A stretch of 64,000 nt of DNA, taken from NCBI RefSeq assembly GCF_023634765.1, contig NZ_JAMLFX010000001.1:395417-459416 (forward strand), written 5' to 3'. Position 1 is the stretch's first letter. The number at the start of each line of letters is the position of its first letter. The stretch comes from Pseudomonas sp. AKS31 (lineage in GTDB: Bacteria > Pseudomonadota > Gammaproteobacteria > Pseudomonadales > Pseudomonadaceae). Shown piece by piece: positions 9,981 to 19,224 of this stretch. The position numbers were made by a program, and so were the translations under genes. The notes beneath the pieces were generated by a model that searched no databases, was not told the origin of the DNA, and saw only the letters and a list, made by a program, of their open reading frames with translations.

Positions 9981-11339
9981 TTAGTGCTTCTCGCCAGCCA
10001 GCTTGTGCTCGAGGTAGTGAATGTTCACGCCCCCTTTGCAGAAGCCTTCGTCACGAACCAGATCACGGTGCAGCGGGATGTTGGTCTTGATCCCGTCAAC
10101 CACGATTTCGTCCAGGGCATTGCGCATGCGTGCCATGGCTTCGTCGCGGGTCGCGCCGTAAGTGATCAGCTTGCCGATCAGCGAGTCGTAGTTCGGCGGA
10201 ACGGCATAACCGCTGTACAGGTGCGAATCGACGCGAACGCCGTTGCCGCCTGGAGCGTGGAAATGCTTGACCGTACCCGGGCTCGGCATGAAGGTTTTCG
10301 GGTCTTCAGCGTTGATCCGGCATTCCAGCGAGTGGCCACGAATAACCACGTCATCCTGGGTAAACGACAGCTTGTTGCCAGCGGCGATGCTGAGCATCTC
10401 CTTGACGATGTCGATACCGGTGACCATTTCCGAAACCGGGTGCTCCACCTGAACACGGGTGTTCATTTCGATGAAGTAGAAACGACCGTTCTCGTACAGG
10501 AACTCGAAAGTACCCGCACCGCGGTAACCGATGTCGATGCACGCCTTGACGCAGCGAGCCAGTACTTCCTGGCGCGCCTGCTCGTCGATGCCCGGTGCCG
10601 GCGCTTCTTCGAGAACCTTCTGGTGACGACGTTGCAGCGAGCAATCGCGGTCGCCCAGATGGATGGCGTGACCCTGGCCGTCGGAGAGCACTTGCACTTC
10701 GACGTGGCGCGGGTTGGTCAGGAATTTTTCCAGATAGACCATCGGGTTACCGAACGCCGCACCTGCTTCGGAGCGGGTCAGTTTCGCCGAGGCGATCAGG
10801 TCTTCTTCCTTGTGCACCACGCGCATGCCGCGACCACCGCCGCCGCCAGCGGCTTTGATGATCACCGGGTAGCCGACTTCACGACCAATGCGCAGCGCCG
10901 TTTCTTCGTCTTCCGGCAGTGGGCCGTCAGAGCCTGGAACGGTTGGCACGCCTGCTTCGATCATCGCGTGCTTGGCCGAGACCTTGTCGCCCATCAGGCG
11001 AATGGTGTCGGCTTTCGGGCCGATGAAGGCGAAGCCGGAGTTCTCGACCTGCTCGGCAAAATCGGCGTTTTCCGCGAGGAAGCCGTAGCCTGGGTGAATG
11101 GCGGTGGCGCCCGTCACTTCAGCGGCAGCGATGATGGCCGGGATGTGCAGGTAGGACTGAGCGGCAGACGCCGGACCAATGCAGACGGATTCGTCTGCCA
11201 GACCCAGGTGCATCAGCTCTTTGTCGGCCTTGGAGTAAACGGCGACGGTCTTGATGCCCATCTCTTTGCAGGCACGCAGAATCCGCAGGGCGATCTCACC
11301 GCGGTTAGCGATCAGAACTTTTTCCAACTTCGCAGTCAT
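9981..11339 (-). CDS. accC: biotin carboxylase subunit of acetyl-CoA carboxylase
   Basis: Carboxylates the biotin on AccB with ATP and bicarbonate, the first half-reaction of malonyl-CoA synthesis. The start [20 protein letters not shown] gives 452 aa, close to the 449 aa of E. coli AccC, and has a GGAGAG site; an upstream in-frame start would add seven residues. It shows the glycine-rich ATP-grasp loop [14 protein letters not shown], the [14 protein letters not shown] carboxylase motif and [16 protein letters not shown]. It follows accB by 17 bp in a two-gene operon. Confidence 0.98.
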   Translation of the reverse strand: MTAKLEKVLIANRGEIALRILRACKEMGIKTVAVYSKADKELMHLGLADESVCIGPASAAQSYLHIPAIIAAAEVTGATAIHPGYGFLAENADFAEQVENSGFAFIGPKADTIRLMGDKVSAKHAMIEAGVPTVPGSDGPLPEDEETALRIGREVGYPVIIKAAGGGGGRGMRVVHKEEDLIASAKLTRSEAGAAFGNPMVYLEKFLTNPRHVEVQVLSDGQGHAIHLGDRDCSLQRRHQKVLEEAPAPGIDEQARQEVLARCVKACIDIGYRGAGTFEFLYENGRFYFIEMNTRVQVEHPVSEMVTGIDIVKEMLSIAAGNKLSFTQDDVVIRGHSLECRINAEDPKTFMPSPGTVKHFHAPGGNGVRVDSHLYSGYAVPPNYDSLIGKLITYGATRDEAMARMRNALDEIVVDGIKTNIPLHRDLVRDEGFCKGGVNIHYLEHKLAGEKH

Positions 11340-11356
11340 CAAAGGCTCTCCGCAGT

Positions 11357-11821
11357 TCAAACGATGGTGAACAGCGGTTGGTCGTACTCAACCGGCTGGC
11401 CGTCTTCGACGAGGATGGACTCGATCACACCGCTGGTTTCAGCTTCGATGTGGTTCATCATCTTCATGGCTTCGACGATGCACAGAGTGTCGCCTTTCTT
11501 CACGGTCTGGCCGACTTCAACGAAGGACGGCGAGGTTGGCGAAGATTTGCGGTAGAAGGTGCCGACCATCGGCGAACGGGCCACAGTGCCGTTCAGCGCT
11601 GGCGCAGCAGCGGCAGCCGGGGCTGCGGCAGCAACCGGAGCAGCAGCGGCGGCAGGTGCAGCGGCCGGTGCTTGCATCGGAGCCGGCGCGTAGTACTGCT
11701 GAGCCGGGGTCTTGCTGTGACGGCTGATGCGTACGGACTCTTCGCCTTCCTTGATCTCGAGCTCGTCGATGCCGGACTCTTCCAGCAATTCGATCAGTTT
11801 CTTAACTTTACGGATATCCAT
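11357..11821 (-). CDS. accB: biotin carboxyl carrier protein of acetyl-CoA carboxylase
   Basis: Carries the biotin that shuttles CO2 between AccC and the carboxyltransferase. The product is 154 aa. The N-terminal helix ([20 protein letters not shown]) is followed by an Ala/Pro-rich flexible linker (about 40-75) and a biotinyl domain with the target lysine in [15 protein letters not shown]. The thumb region [20 protein letters not shown] is present. It is the first gene of accB-accC and lies 48 bp downstream of aroQ, which is on the same strand. Confidence 0.98.
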   Translation of the reverse strand: MDIRKVKKLIELLEESGIDELEIKEGEESVRISRHSKTPAQQYYAPAPMQAPAAAPAAAAAPVAAAAPAAAAAPALNGTVARSPMVGTFYRKSSPTSPSFVEVGQTVKKGDTLCIVEAMKMMNHIEAETSGVIESILVEDGQPVEYDQPLFTIV

Positions 11822-11869
11822 GAATCATCAACTCCCAAGGGTCGGTCAGGGGCGTTTAACGCTTGTAGT

Positions 11870-12322
11870 TCAAGCCGTTGCCTGTGTTTCAAGCTGTTCT
11901 AGCGCAGCCTCCAGGGCCAGTCGGTAACCGCTGGCGCCAAGGCCGCAGATCACTCCCACCGCTACGTCGGAGAAGTAAGAGTGATGGCGGAAAGGTTCGC
12001 GTTTGTGCACGTTGGACAAGTGCACTTCGATGAATGGGATGCTCACTCCCAGCAACGCGTCACGTAATGCGACACTTGTGTGCGTAAAAGCTGCTGGATT
12101 GATCAGAATGAAATCGACACCTTCGCCGCGCGCGGCGTGGATGCGGTCGATCAATTCGTACTCGGCATTGCTTTGCAGATACAGCAGATGATGGCCGGCT
12201 TCACGGGCGCGACGCTCCAGATCCTGATTGATCTGCGCCAGGGTCGTTGAACCGTAAGTGCCGGGTTCGCGGGTGCCGAGCAGGTTCAGGTTGGGGCCGT
12301 GCAGCACCAGTAGGGTCGCCAT
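11870..12322 (-). CDS. aroQ: type II 3-dehydroquinate dehydratase
   Basis: Third step of the shikimate pathway, dehydrating 3-dehydroquinate to 3-dehydroshikimate. The 150 aa length is typical of the small dodecameric type II enzyme. Motifs visible are [19 protein letters not shown] with the catalytic Tyr, the [16 protein letters not shown] active-site segment and the [19 protein letters not shown] lid/catalytic His region. aroQ-accB-accC is a conserved order. In P. aeruginosa the next upstream gene is dsbD, which is absent here. Confidence 0.97.
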   Translation of the reverse strand: MATLLVLHGPNLNLLGTREPGTYGSTTLAQINQDLERRAREAGHHLLYLQSNAEYELIDRIHAARGEGVDFILINPAAFTHTSVALRDALLGVSIPFIEVHLSNVHKREPFRHHSYFSDVAVGVICGLGASGYRLALEAALEQLETQATA

Positions 12323-12483
12323 CTGCGTAGTCCTTGTTATGAATGAGCAGTCGTCAGAACCCGGCGACTATGCCGCAAAGACTTTGTGACTGTCCAGTTC
12401 TATGCAATAGCCAGCACGATGGCCGATGTTTGCGCGAAATATGTGACCAAGTGTCCTAATCCGGTCACTTGTGGTGAACCCCC

Positions 12484-12571
12484 TGTAGGAGCTGCCGAAG
12501 GCTGCGATCTTTTGATTTTCAAGAGCAAGATCAAAAGATCGCAGCCTTCGGCAGCTCCTACAGGGATTTTC
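12484..12571. repeat. REP palindrome pair, copy 3
   Basis: Near-perfect head-to-head pair: TGTAGGAGCTGCCGAAGGCT with GCGATCTTTTGATTTTC, a short centre, and the exact reverse complement ending CAGCTCCTACAG. It lies at the 3' end of the chemoreceptor gene. Confidence 0.9.
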
Positions 12572-12572
12572 G

Positions 12573-14519
12573 TCAGACACGAAAGGCTTGAACGGCGGTA
12601 TGCAATTGCCCCCCCAATACCAGCAAGTTCTCGCCCTGTTCGCGGCCACGGCCGATACGCACCAGATTATCCCCACCCAACTGATGTATCCGCTCACTGT
12701 GATCGCGAATCTCGCTGACCGCGCCGCTTTGCTGCGCCGTGATGTCGGCAATGCGGATCGCCGTATCGGAGATGGTCTGGATCGCGCCGACGATTTTATC
12801 CAGCGCGCCATCCGCCGCTTGCGCCTGATTGGCCGTGGCTTCGGCGTGTTCGACTTGTGCGCGCATGCCTTCGACCGATTGGCGGGCGGCGGTTTGCAGG
12901 CCGGCGATCAGCGTCTGGATCTCAGCGGTTGCGCCAGCTGTGCGTTGTGCCAGTGAGCGTACTTCTTCCGCCACCACGGCAAACCCGCGCCCCATTTCCC
13001 CGGCGCGCGCCGCTTCAATCGCCGCGTTCAGGGCCAGCAGGTTGGTCTGGTCGGCGATCGAGCGAATCACCGTCAGCACGCCACCGATGGTCGCTGACTC
13101 CTCGGCCAGATGCTCGATCATTTGCGCGTTGCCCTGAACCTCACCGACCAGCGCGTGCAGGCCGGTGAGGCTCTGGCCGATCACCGTCTGGCCATGTTCG
13201 ACCGCCAATCCGGCGTGACGGCTGGCGTCTGCTGCTTGCTGGGCATCGCCGGCCACCTGTTGAATGGTCGCCTCCAGCTCGCCGAGGGAATCGCGGATCA
13301 GCGCGGTATCACCGGCCTGATGTTCGGCGCCGCTGTGCAAGTCGTTGCTCAGTTCGGCGAGGGTGCGACTGCTGCCCGCCACTTGTTCGGCATTGCCGCG
13401 AATGGTGCCGACCAGGTCCACCAGATACGCGCGCAAGCGGTTCAGTGAGGCCTCGATGTCGTGCAACTCGCGGTTGGTCTTGCCCAGATGGATGTCGCTA
13501 CTGAAGTCACCTTCGGCCCAGGTCGACAACGCCGGCGCGAGATTGGTCAGGGTGCGCGCCAGGCGGCGTTGCAAGGTATCGATCAGCAGGGCAATCAGCA
13601 GGATCAACCCGATCATCACGCTTTGCATCAAGCGCACTTCACCCTGGATCTGACCGTGCTGGGCACGTACCACCGGTTCCAGGCCAGCGATGGCTTGCTG
13701 CACGGCAGTGATTTTCTGGTGAGTGGCGGCACTCAAATTCGTGCGCTTCTGAATCTGATCACGGGTGCGCTCAAGCTCAGCCGGGTAGCGCCCGAGCAGG
13801 CTGTTGAGTTCTCGTTTGAGGCCGACGCCGGCATCTTCAGCGACGGCTTTTTCGGTGTTCTCGATGCCCATCATCGCCGCGAAGTCGTCGTTGCCCGATT
13901 CGTTTTTGGCGACGACACCGAGCAGGGGCAGGGCATCGATCACCTGTGCCTGAGCCCGGATGTTGCCGACTTCGCGGTCAACGTCCGCGGCCAGTTCACT
14001 GCGCCCGCTGCTGACCAGTTTGTCCCGCGCCAGCGAGAGTTTGCCCAGGTGCTGGGATGCGGTGAGCAATGGCGTCAGATAAGCCGCATTGCCGTTGGCG
14101 TAGGTGCTGAGCTGTTCAAGGCTGGCGCTCATTTCGCGTTCGGCCTGCAACAGCAGCGCCTGCGGGTCACCGGCCAGTTTGCCGGCGGCGAGCAGGTCGG
14201 TTTTGCTGAACTCGCCAAGGTCCGACAGGCTCGGTCGCAGTGTTTCGGCCAGCGCCGGCGGCAGTTCACCGAGGTCTTTCTGCAAACCGTCGATGGCCTG
14301 GCTGGCGCTGCTCAGGCGCAAGGCGTCGCCGCTGGCAAGGTAGTCCTCGACGTTGCGTGCCACTTCGTTCTGAAATTGTTGCGACAGCCCAAGATAACGC
14401 TCCATCAACAGGTACGGGCGTTCGAGGGCTTTTTGCGACCACCACAGCGTGGCGCCGAGTGCGAGGCACACGGCGACCAACAGCAGCGTATTGAGATTGG
14501 TGAGCAACTTCAGGCGCAT
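12573..14519 (-). CDS. ctpL: methyl-accepting chemotaxis protein, CtpL-like
   Basis: Transmembrane chemoreceptor of 648 aa. One helix lies near the N-terminus (about 5-28). A long helical periplasmic ligand domain (about 30-300, helical-bimodular type) follows, then a second helix (about 305-325, [14 protein letters not shown]), a HAMP domain, and the cytoplasmic signalling rod. The highly conserved hairpin tip is seen in [19 protein letters not shown] and [16 protein letters not shown]. The start [18 protein letters not shown] is an AUG; the open frame extends four codons further to a TTG. Position next to a gcbA homologue matches P. aeruginosa ctpL (phosphate taxis). The ligand in this strain cannot be read from sequence. 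Confidence 0.85.
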   Translation of the reverse strand: MRLKLLTNLNTLLLVAVCLALGATLWWSQKALERPYLLMERYLGLSQQFQNEVARNVEDYLASGDALRLSSASQAIDGLQKDLGELPPALAETLRPSLSDLGEFSKTDLLAAGKLAGDPQALLLQAEREMSASLEQLSTYANGNAAYLTPLLTASQHLGKLSLARDKLVSSGRSELAADVDREVGNIRAQAQVIDALPLLGVVAKNESGNDDFAAMMGIENTEKAVAEDAGVGLKRELNSLLGRYPAELERTRDQIQKRTNLSAATHQKITAVQQAIAGLEPVVRAQHGQIQGEVRLMQSVMIGLILLIALLIDTLQRRLARTLTNLAPALSTWAEGDFSSDIHLGKTNRELHDIEASLNRLRAYLVDLVGTIRGNAEQVAGSSRTLAELSNDLHSGAEHQAGDTALIRDSLGELEATIQQVAGDAQQAADASRHAGLAVEHGQTVIGQSLTGLHALVGEVQGNAQMIEHLAEESATIGGVLTVIRSIADQTNLLALNAAIEAARAGEMGRGFAVVAEEVRSLAQRTAGATAEIQTLIAGLQTAARQSVEGMRAQVEHAEATANQAQAADGALDKIVGAIQTISDTAIRIADITAQQSGAVSEIRDHSERIHQLGGDNLVRIGRGREQGENLLVLGGQLHTAVQAFRV

Positions 14520-14570
14520 GACGGCTACCAACGGCAGAAATGGTAAGCGCCTGAATTTATTGCGGTTCTG

Positions 14571-16241
14571 TTACAGGGTTATGACCGAATCAGTGGATTC
14601 CGATGAAAAAGTGGCACTTTGCTTTGAGTCCCGCGCGGTCTGCACGCGATTGCGCCCGGCACCCTTGGCGCGGTACAGCGCTTCGTCGGCCTGACTGGCC
14701 ATCATCAGGCTGTCGCAGTCATCGTGCATTTCCACCACGCCGGCACTGAAGGTGCACCACAAATCCTGCGGCTGCGCCGGGTAGTGGATCTCGGCGAAGC
14801 GCTGGCGGATCTCGTCGAGGACTTTGTGCGCGGCTTCTATATCGGTGTCGGGCATGACGATGGCGAACTCTTCGCCGCCGTATCGGCCAATGAAATCGGT
14901 CTTGCGCAAACGCTGCTTGAGAAACAGCGCGAGGCTCTTGATCACCCGGTCGCCCATCGGGTGGCCATGGCTGTCGTTGACGCGTTTGAAGTGGTCGATG
15001 TCGAGCATGGCAAAGCTCAGCGGCTTGTTTTCGCGGCGGGCGCGGAACGAGCAGTCTTCGAGCAATTGCAGAATATGCGTGTGGTTGTACAGACCGGTGA
15101 GGCTGTCGCGGACCATCCGTGCTTTGAGGTTGCGCGCGCGGGCGGCGCGGTTGCGCACGGTGGTGATCAGGTGACGCGGTTTGATCGGTTTGGTCAGGAA
15201 GTCATCGCCGCCTTCGCTCATCGCGTCGAGCTGCTTGTCCAGATCGTCCTCGGCCGACAGATAGATGATCGGCACGCTGACATAGCGATCGTTGTGGCGG
15301 ATCACTTTGGCCAGTTCGGTGCCGGTGCAGGCCGGCATGTACATGTCGAGGATGATCAGGTCGGGCTGGAAATCGGCCAGTTCGGCCATCGCCTGAATCG
15401 GTTCGATCAAGGTGCGGGTGACGATCCCGGCGCTGTTGAGCAGGCGCTCGGTGTGCAAGGCCTGCGCGCGTGAGTCGTCGATGATCAGCACTTTATAAGG
15501 TTCGTACTGGGCGACGCAGGTGAGGACTTCGATTTTTTCCAGCAGGCTCGAGGCTTCGAGGGTGCCGGTGAGGAATTCCTGGCCGCCGGCGCGCACGGCG
15601 GCGAGACGGGTCGGCGTGTCGGTTTCATGCAGGCTGAAGAACAGCAAGGGCAGCGGCTCTTCCAGACCGACCTGGGCTTCAGCGGCGAGCTTGAGGCCGA
15701 CACCCGCACCGCTGAAGTCCACGTCCATGACGATCGCCGCTGGCAGACGTTCGACCATCGATGAGCGAAAGGCCGAAACACTGTCCAGCGCCTGCGCGCT
15801 CAGACCAAAGAACTCCAATTGTTTGGCCAGGCGTTCGGCGCGGTCGTGATCCTGCAGCATCACATAGATCGGTTTGCGCAGTGGCGGCAGAAAGGTCTGG
15901 TCGAGCTGATCGCCATGGCGCAGGCCGGTGCGCGACAGCCGCTGCATCAAGCGATTGAGGTCGGTAATCAGGCCGCTGCTGAGGCGGCCGCGATTGGCGT
16001 CCACCGCTTCCAGCGATTGACCGATATGGCGCGCAAGCTGGGTATGTTCGGGTTGTTCGAAACGCTCGGCAAAACGCAGCAGGCGCAGGTTGGCCTCGCT
16101 CAATTCGGCGAGGTCGACAGTGGACCACTCACTGCGTTGCAGGCGCTGCCATATCTCAAGAATCTGACGTGCCTGATGAATTACCCGCTGGGCAAAGTGG
16201 TGCTTGAGACGCTCACGGCTGGGGTCTTCTGGCTCGGTCAT
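14571..16241 (-). CDS. gcbA: GcbA-like diguanylate cyclase with receiver domains
   Basis: Synthesises c-di-GMP. GcbA of P. fluorescens and P. aeruginosa promotes early attachment. In the 556 aa, residues about 120-240 look like a degenerate receiver (YVMLQDHDRAERLAKQLEF), and about 245-365 are a complete receiver (VLIIDDSRAQ, acceptor in LIILDMYMPACTG, KPIKPRH). A GGDEF domain spans about 380-545 with active site GRYGGEEFAIVMPD. An intact allosteric I-site RKTD sits five residues before GGEEF, so product inhibition is expected. Order next to ctpL and divergent from DUF2333 agrees with P. aeruginosa PA4843. Confidence 0.88.
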   Translation of the reverse strand: MTEPEDPSRERLKHHFAQRVIHQARQILEIWQRLQRSEWSTVDLAELSEANLRLLRFAERFEQPEHTQLARHIGQSLEAVDANRGRLSSGLITDLNRLMQRLSRTGLRHGDQLDQTFLPPLRKPIYVMLQDHDRAERLAKQLEFFGLSAQALDSVSAFRSSMVERLPAAIVMDVDFSGAGVGLKLAAEAQVGLEEPLPLLFFSLHETDTPTRLAAVRAGGQEFLTGTLEASSLLEKIEVLTCVAQYEPYKVLIIDDSRAQALHTERLLNSAGIVTRTLIEPIQAMAELADFQPDLIILDMYMPACTGTELAKVIRHNDRYVSVPIIYLSAEDDLDKQLDAMSEGGDDFLTKPIKPRHLITTVRNRAARARNLKARMVRDSLTGLYNHTHILQLLEDCSFRARRENKPLSFAMLDIDHFKRVNDSHGHPMGDRVIKSLALFLKQRLRKTDFIGRYGGEEFAIVMPDTDIEAAHKVLDEIRQRFAEIHYPAQPQDLWCTFSAGVVEMHDDCDSLMMASQADEALYRAKGAGRNRVQTARDSKQSATFSSESTDSVITL

Positions 16242-16666
16242 ATCCTGACTACTAGTTAGGCTGCATGCTGAGATCGACTGGTGGCTCTATGCTAGCACCT
16301 CTTTTCCCTTACACGAGTGTCGTACGTCAATAATCTGCAGTGCGTCACCATTCAGTTTCTGACCGGGCGGTTTTGTTTTTGACCTCGGTGTCGGTCAACT
16401 CCCCGTCAGTCGGGCATTTGGGCGGAAAATACGCGGGGCGAGATGCGTGCTTTTATCCGCGCGATGCTTGAGTTCGCCAAGGGGGGGCATGGGCCTGGTA
16501 TCCGTTTGGCTGAGGTGCGGGCATCGGGGAATCCCCTAGTGATCGTCGAAGCGTCATTCGCCCACATGATTTGCGGCTTATCTTTACGCGCGGGTGCCCG
16601 GCCTTGGCACGTTGTTGTATGGTTGTGGTCGAACCGTTGAACCCAAGTGATTGAAAGGATATCGCC
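16242..16666. other. 425 bp divergent intergenic region, gcbA / DUF2333
   Basis: Separates two divergent genes and should hold both promoters. I find no convincing gene here. A 65-codon open frame (16443-16640) has no ribosome site or recognisable motif. Near the right end TTGGCAC resembles the -24 half of a sigma-54 promoter but lacks a proper -12 element. GAAAGGA before 16667 is the ribosome site of the next gene. Confidence 0.5.
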
Positions 16667-17734
16667 ATGCTGGACTGGAAAAACCGCGCGGGCAGCGCGC
16701 CTGAACGTGCCGCCGAGCCCAAGTCGGCCACCCGCAGCTATGTCGGCGGATTGCTGTTCAGCCGTGCATTGGCCACGCTGATCGGCATCTACCTGTTGGT
16801 GACCATTGGCCTTGGCTGGTACTGGAGCCAGGAGCCTGCGCTGTTTCCGGTCGCGCAAAACGCTCAAGTGGCGGCCGAGAAGGAAGGCAAGCAGATGGTG
16901 ATCGGCTACACCACCGTCGAAACCCTGAAGACCGTTGCCGGCACCTTGCTCAACAAACCGGGTGGCTACATTTCCAACGACCGTTTCCCGCCGGGCCTGT
17001 GGATGGACAACACGCCGAGCTGGGAGTACGGCGTACTGGTGCAGGTACGTGACCTGACCCGCGCCTTGCGCAAGGACTTCGCCCGTTCGCAATCGCAGTC
17101 GGCCGAAGATGCCGATCTGGCCAAGGCCGAGCCGCGTTTCAACTTTGATAACAAGAGCTGGATCCTGCCATCAAGTGAGTCGGAATATCAGGAAGGTATC
17201 AACTCGCTGAGCCGTTACCAGGCGCGCCTGTCCGATCCAACCCAGAAAAACGCACTGTTCTACTCCCGTGCCGACAACCTGAACAACTGGCTCGGCGATG
17301 TCGGTACCCGTCTCGGCTCGCTGTCGCAGCGCCTGTCGGCCAGCGTTGGCCGGGTCAAACTCAACACCGCGCTGAAAACCGAAGTGCCAGCCATCGGCGA
17401 AGTGCCGCAGGTTGACGAGGAAGTCGTCGAGACTCCGTGGATGCAGATCGACAACGTGTTCTACGAAGCACGCGGTCAGGCCTGGGCGCTTTCGCACCTG
17501 CTGCGCGCCATCGAAGTCGACTTCGCCGATGTGCTGGCGAAGAAAAACGCCACGGTCAGCGTGCGTCAGATCATTCGTGAACTGGAAGCCTCGCAGGAAC
17601 CGGTCTGGAGTCCTATGATTCTTAACGGCAGTGGCTTCGGCGTGCTGGCCAACCACTCGCTGGTCATGGCCAACTATATTTCCCGGGCCAACGCCGCGGT
17701 GATCGATTTGCGTCAACTGCTCAATCAGGGCTGA
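16667..17734 (+). CDS. DUF2333 family membrane protein
   Basis: Conserved 355 aa protein of unknown function, equivalent by position to P. aeruginosa PA4842. A single transmembrane helix lies near residues 33-56 (ALATLIGIYLLVTIGLGWYW). The remainder is soluble and presumably periplasmic, mainly helical, with conserved stretches such as LNKPGGYISNDRFPPGLW and NTPSWEYGVLVQVRDL. The start has GAAAGGATATCGCC just upstream. The NUDIX gene starts 4 bp after its stop, so the two form an operon. No enzymatic motif is visible. Confidence 0.88.
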   Translation: MLDWKNRAGSAPERAAEPKSATRSYVGGLLFSRALATLIGIYLLVTIGLGWYWSQEPALFPVAQNAQVAAEKEGKQMVIGYTTVETLKTVAGTLLNKPGGYISNDRFPPGLWMDNTPSWEYGVLVQVRDLTRALRKDFARSQSQSAEDADLAKAEPRFNFDNKSWILPSSESEYQEGINSLSRYQARLSDPTQKNALFYSRADNLNNWLGDVGTRLGSLSQRLSASVGRVKLNTALKTEVPAIGEVPQVDEEVVETPWMQIDNVFYEARGQAWALSHLLRAIEVDFADVLAKKNATVSVRQIIRELEASQEPVWSPMILNGSGFGVLANHSLVMANYISRANAAVIDLRQLLNQG

Positions 17735-17737
17735 TTC

Positions 17738-18295
17738 ATGAGTCAGAACGCCAAAGAGGCGGCCCACCGCGCCGCCTCGGATGCCGAACAGATCGCCTGG
17801 GTCGACGAGCAGGACAACCTGCTCGGCGCGCTCGTCCGCGCCGATTTGCGCGAGCGCGGGCTGATCGGGCGTGGCACCTACATCATGTTGTTCAATTCCG
17901 CCGGTGAGCTTTGCGTGCATCGGCGCACCTTGAGCAAGGCGATTTATCCCGGCTACTGGGACGTTGCGGCGGGTGGCATGGTGCAGGCCGACGAGACCTA
18001 CGCCGAGTCGGCGGCCCGTGAACTGGAAGAAGAACTGGGCGTCAGCGGTGTCGAGCTGACGGCTCATGACCATTTCTACTTCGAGGACACCGGCAATCGA
18101 CTGTGGTGTTCGGCGTTTTCTGCCGTGTGGGACGGCCCTCTGCAACTGCAGCCGGAAGAAGTCCTGGAGGCACGCTTCATTCCCGTGGAACAGGTGTTGC
18201 TGGAAATCGAGCAGAAGCCTTATTGCCCGGACTCTCTGGCCGCTTTGAAGCGCTATCTGAAGGCGCAGCAAAGCGACGTCGCAAAGAACATATAA
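17738..18295 (+). CDS. NUDIX hydrolase (YfcD-like)
   Basis: A 185 aa member of the NUDIX pyrophosphatase family. The Nudix box is intact: GMVQADETYAESAARELEEE followed by LGV, matching Gx5Ex7REUxEExGU. Upstream, YIMLFNSAGELCVHRRTLSK and YPGYWDVAAGGMV resemble the isopentenyl-diphosphate isomerase/YfcD branch, but the family is diverse and the substrate cannot be assigned. It begins 4 bp after DUF2333 and was probably co-transcribed with it. Confidence 0.9.
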   Translation: MSQNAKEAAHRAASDAEQIAWVDEQDNLLGALVRADLRERGLIGRGTYIMLFNSAGELCVHRRTLSKAIYPGYWDVAAGGMVQADETYAESAARELEEELGVSGVELTAHDHFYFEDTGNRLWCSAFSAVWDGPLQLQPEEVLEARFIPVEQVLLEIEQKPYCPDSLAALKRYLKAQQSDVAKNI

Positions 18296-18633
18296 ATTGG
18301 CGCCGATTGGCACTTAGCAATCGGGATTTTTGCCGTTACACTGCGCGACCTTTTCAAGCTGCACCGGTACGGTTTGATGTGGGCCTGTTGGCCGTCACGA
18401 CGTGAGCCTGTAGGAGCTGCCGAAGGCTGCGATCTTTTGATCTTGCTTTTATCAAGATCAGAATCAAAAGATCGCAGCCTTCGGCAGCTCCTACATTGAA
18501 TAGTCGTGAAGTTCGACAGTTCCGTACGAATCTGTATCGGTGCAGTAGCGCTGCCCCTGCCTGAGTGGGGCTTCGCGGTCGCTGACCTTGCCCAAGGTTG
18601 CGATCAGTCTTTGTCCTCCCGAGAGGATTGCCG
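18296..18633. other. 338 bp intergenic region with REP pair
   Basis: Contains one REP palindrome pair (18408-18497) and, at its right end, the ribosome site of the SUI1 gene. The stretch 18500-18620 presumably holds that gene's promoter, but no clear -35/-10 pair can be called. No coding sequence seen. Confidence 0.6.
18408..18497. repeat. REP palindrome pair, copy 4
   Basis: CTGTAGGAGCTGCCGAAGGC with TGCGATCTTTTGATCTTG, then the inverted copy ending GGCAGCTCCTACA, between the NUDIX and SUI1 genes. Confidence 0.9.
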
Positions 18634-19005
18634 GTGGCCAAAAAAGCCGCATCCTTCGCCGCCCTGGGCGGCCTGGTATTTTCCACCGACGCAGGTCGTC
18701 ATTGCCCGGAATGCAGTAAGCCGGTGGACGCCTGTATCTGCAAACAAACCGTGATCCCGGCCGGTGACGGCATTGCCCGTGTGCGTCGCGAGAGCAAGGG
18801 CCGTGGTGGCAAGACGGTGACCACCATCACCGGCGTGCCGCTGGCCGAAGACGCGCTCAAGGAGCTGGCGACAACGTTGAAGAAACGTTGCGGCACTGGC
18901 GGGGCGTTGAAAGACGGGATCATCGAAATCCAGGGCGATCATGTCGAGCTACTCTTGGCTGAGCTGATCAAGCACGGTTTCAAGGCGAAGAAGTCCGGCG
19001 GCTAG
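18634..19005 (+). CDS. yciH: SUI1/YciH-type translation factor homologue
   Basis: A 123 aa protein of the SUI1/eIF1 family, which affects initiation fidelity; its role in bacteria is poorly defined. The GTG start at 18634 (VAKKAASFAALGGLVFSTD) is preceded by GAGAGGA at the right spacing. A four-cysteine patch lies at about 26-39 (CPECSKPVDACICK). The SUI1 fold covers about 50-123, with KGRGGKTVTTITGVPL and the GTGGALKDGIIEIQGDH motif. The neighbours (NUDIX, then speA) match P. aeruginosa PA4840. Confidence 0.9.
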   Translation: MAKKAASFAALGGLVFSTDAGRHCPECSKPVDACICKQTVIPAGDGIARVRRESKGRGGKTVTTITGVPLAEDALKELATTLKKRCGTGGALKDGIIEIQGDHVELLLAELIKHGFKAKKSGG

Positions 19006-19009
19006 CAGC

Positions 19010-19087
19010 CTCTGTGAAAACCACCTGCGGCTTGATCCGGCGCTGAAACACTTCAGATCCGGCGTCGTCTCCATGGTTTTCACAGAG
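19010..19087. other. large inverted repeat upstream of speA
   Basis: Perfect 14 bp arms CTCTGTGAAAACCA and TGGTTTTCACAGAG enclose 50 bp. The interior holds a smaller hairpin (CTGAA-ACAC-TTCAG) flanked by two direct copies of GATCCGGCG (the second as AGATCCGGCG). It starts 5 bp after the SUI1 stop. It could end that transcript, although no T run follows, or form part of the speA upstream region. Confidence 0.7.
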
Positions 19088-19224
19088 CCTGTTCATGACC
19101 GGTTTCTAAACTCCACGCAGTCAGTGCGGTCTACCGCCGCGCTGACGAACCGTCATTTTCATTCTTTAGACTGCGCCGGCCTGAGATCAGGCGACGCACT
19201 ATGACTTCTTTATAGGGGACTTCG

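Noticed and set aside
16612..16630. Sigma-54-like promoter (TTGGCAC) before DUF2333
   Set aside because: The -12 TTGC element is missing at the required distance.
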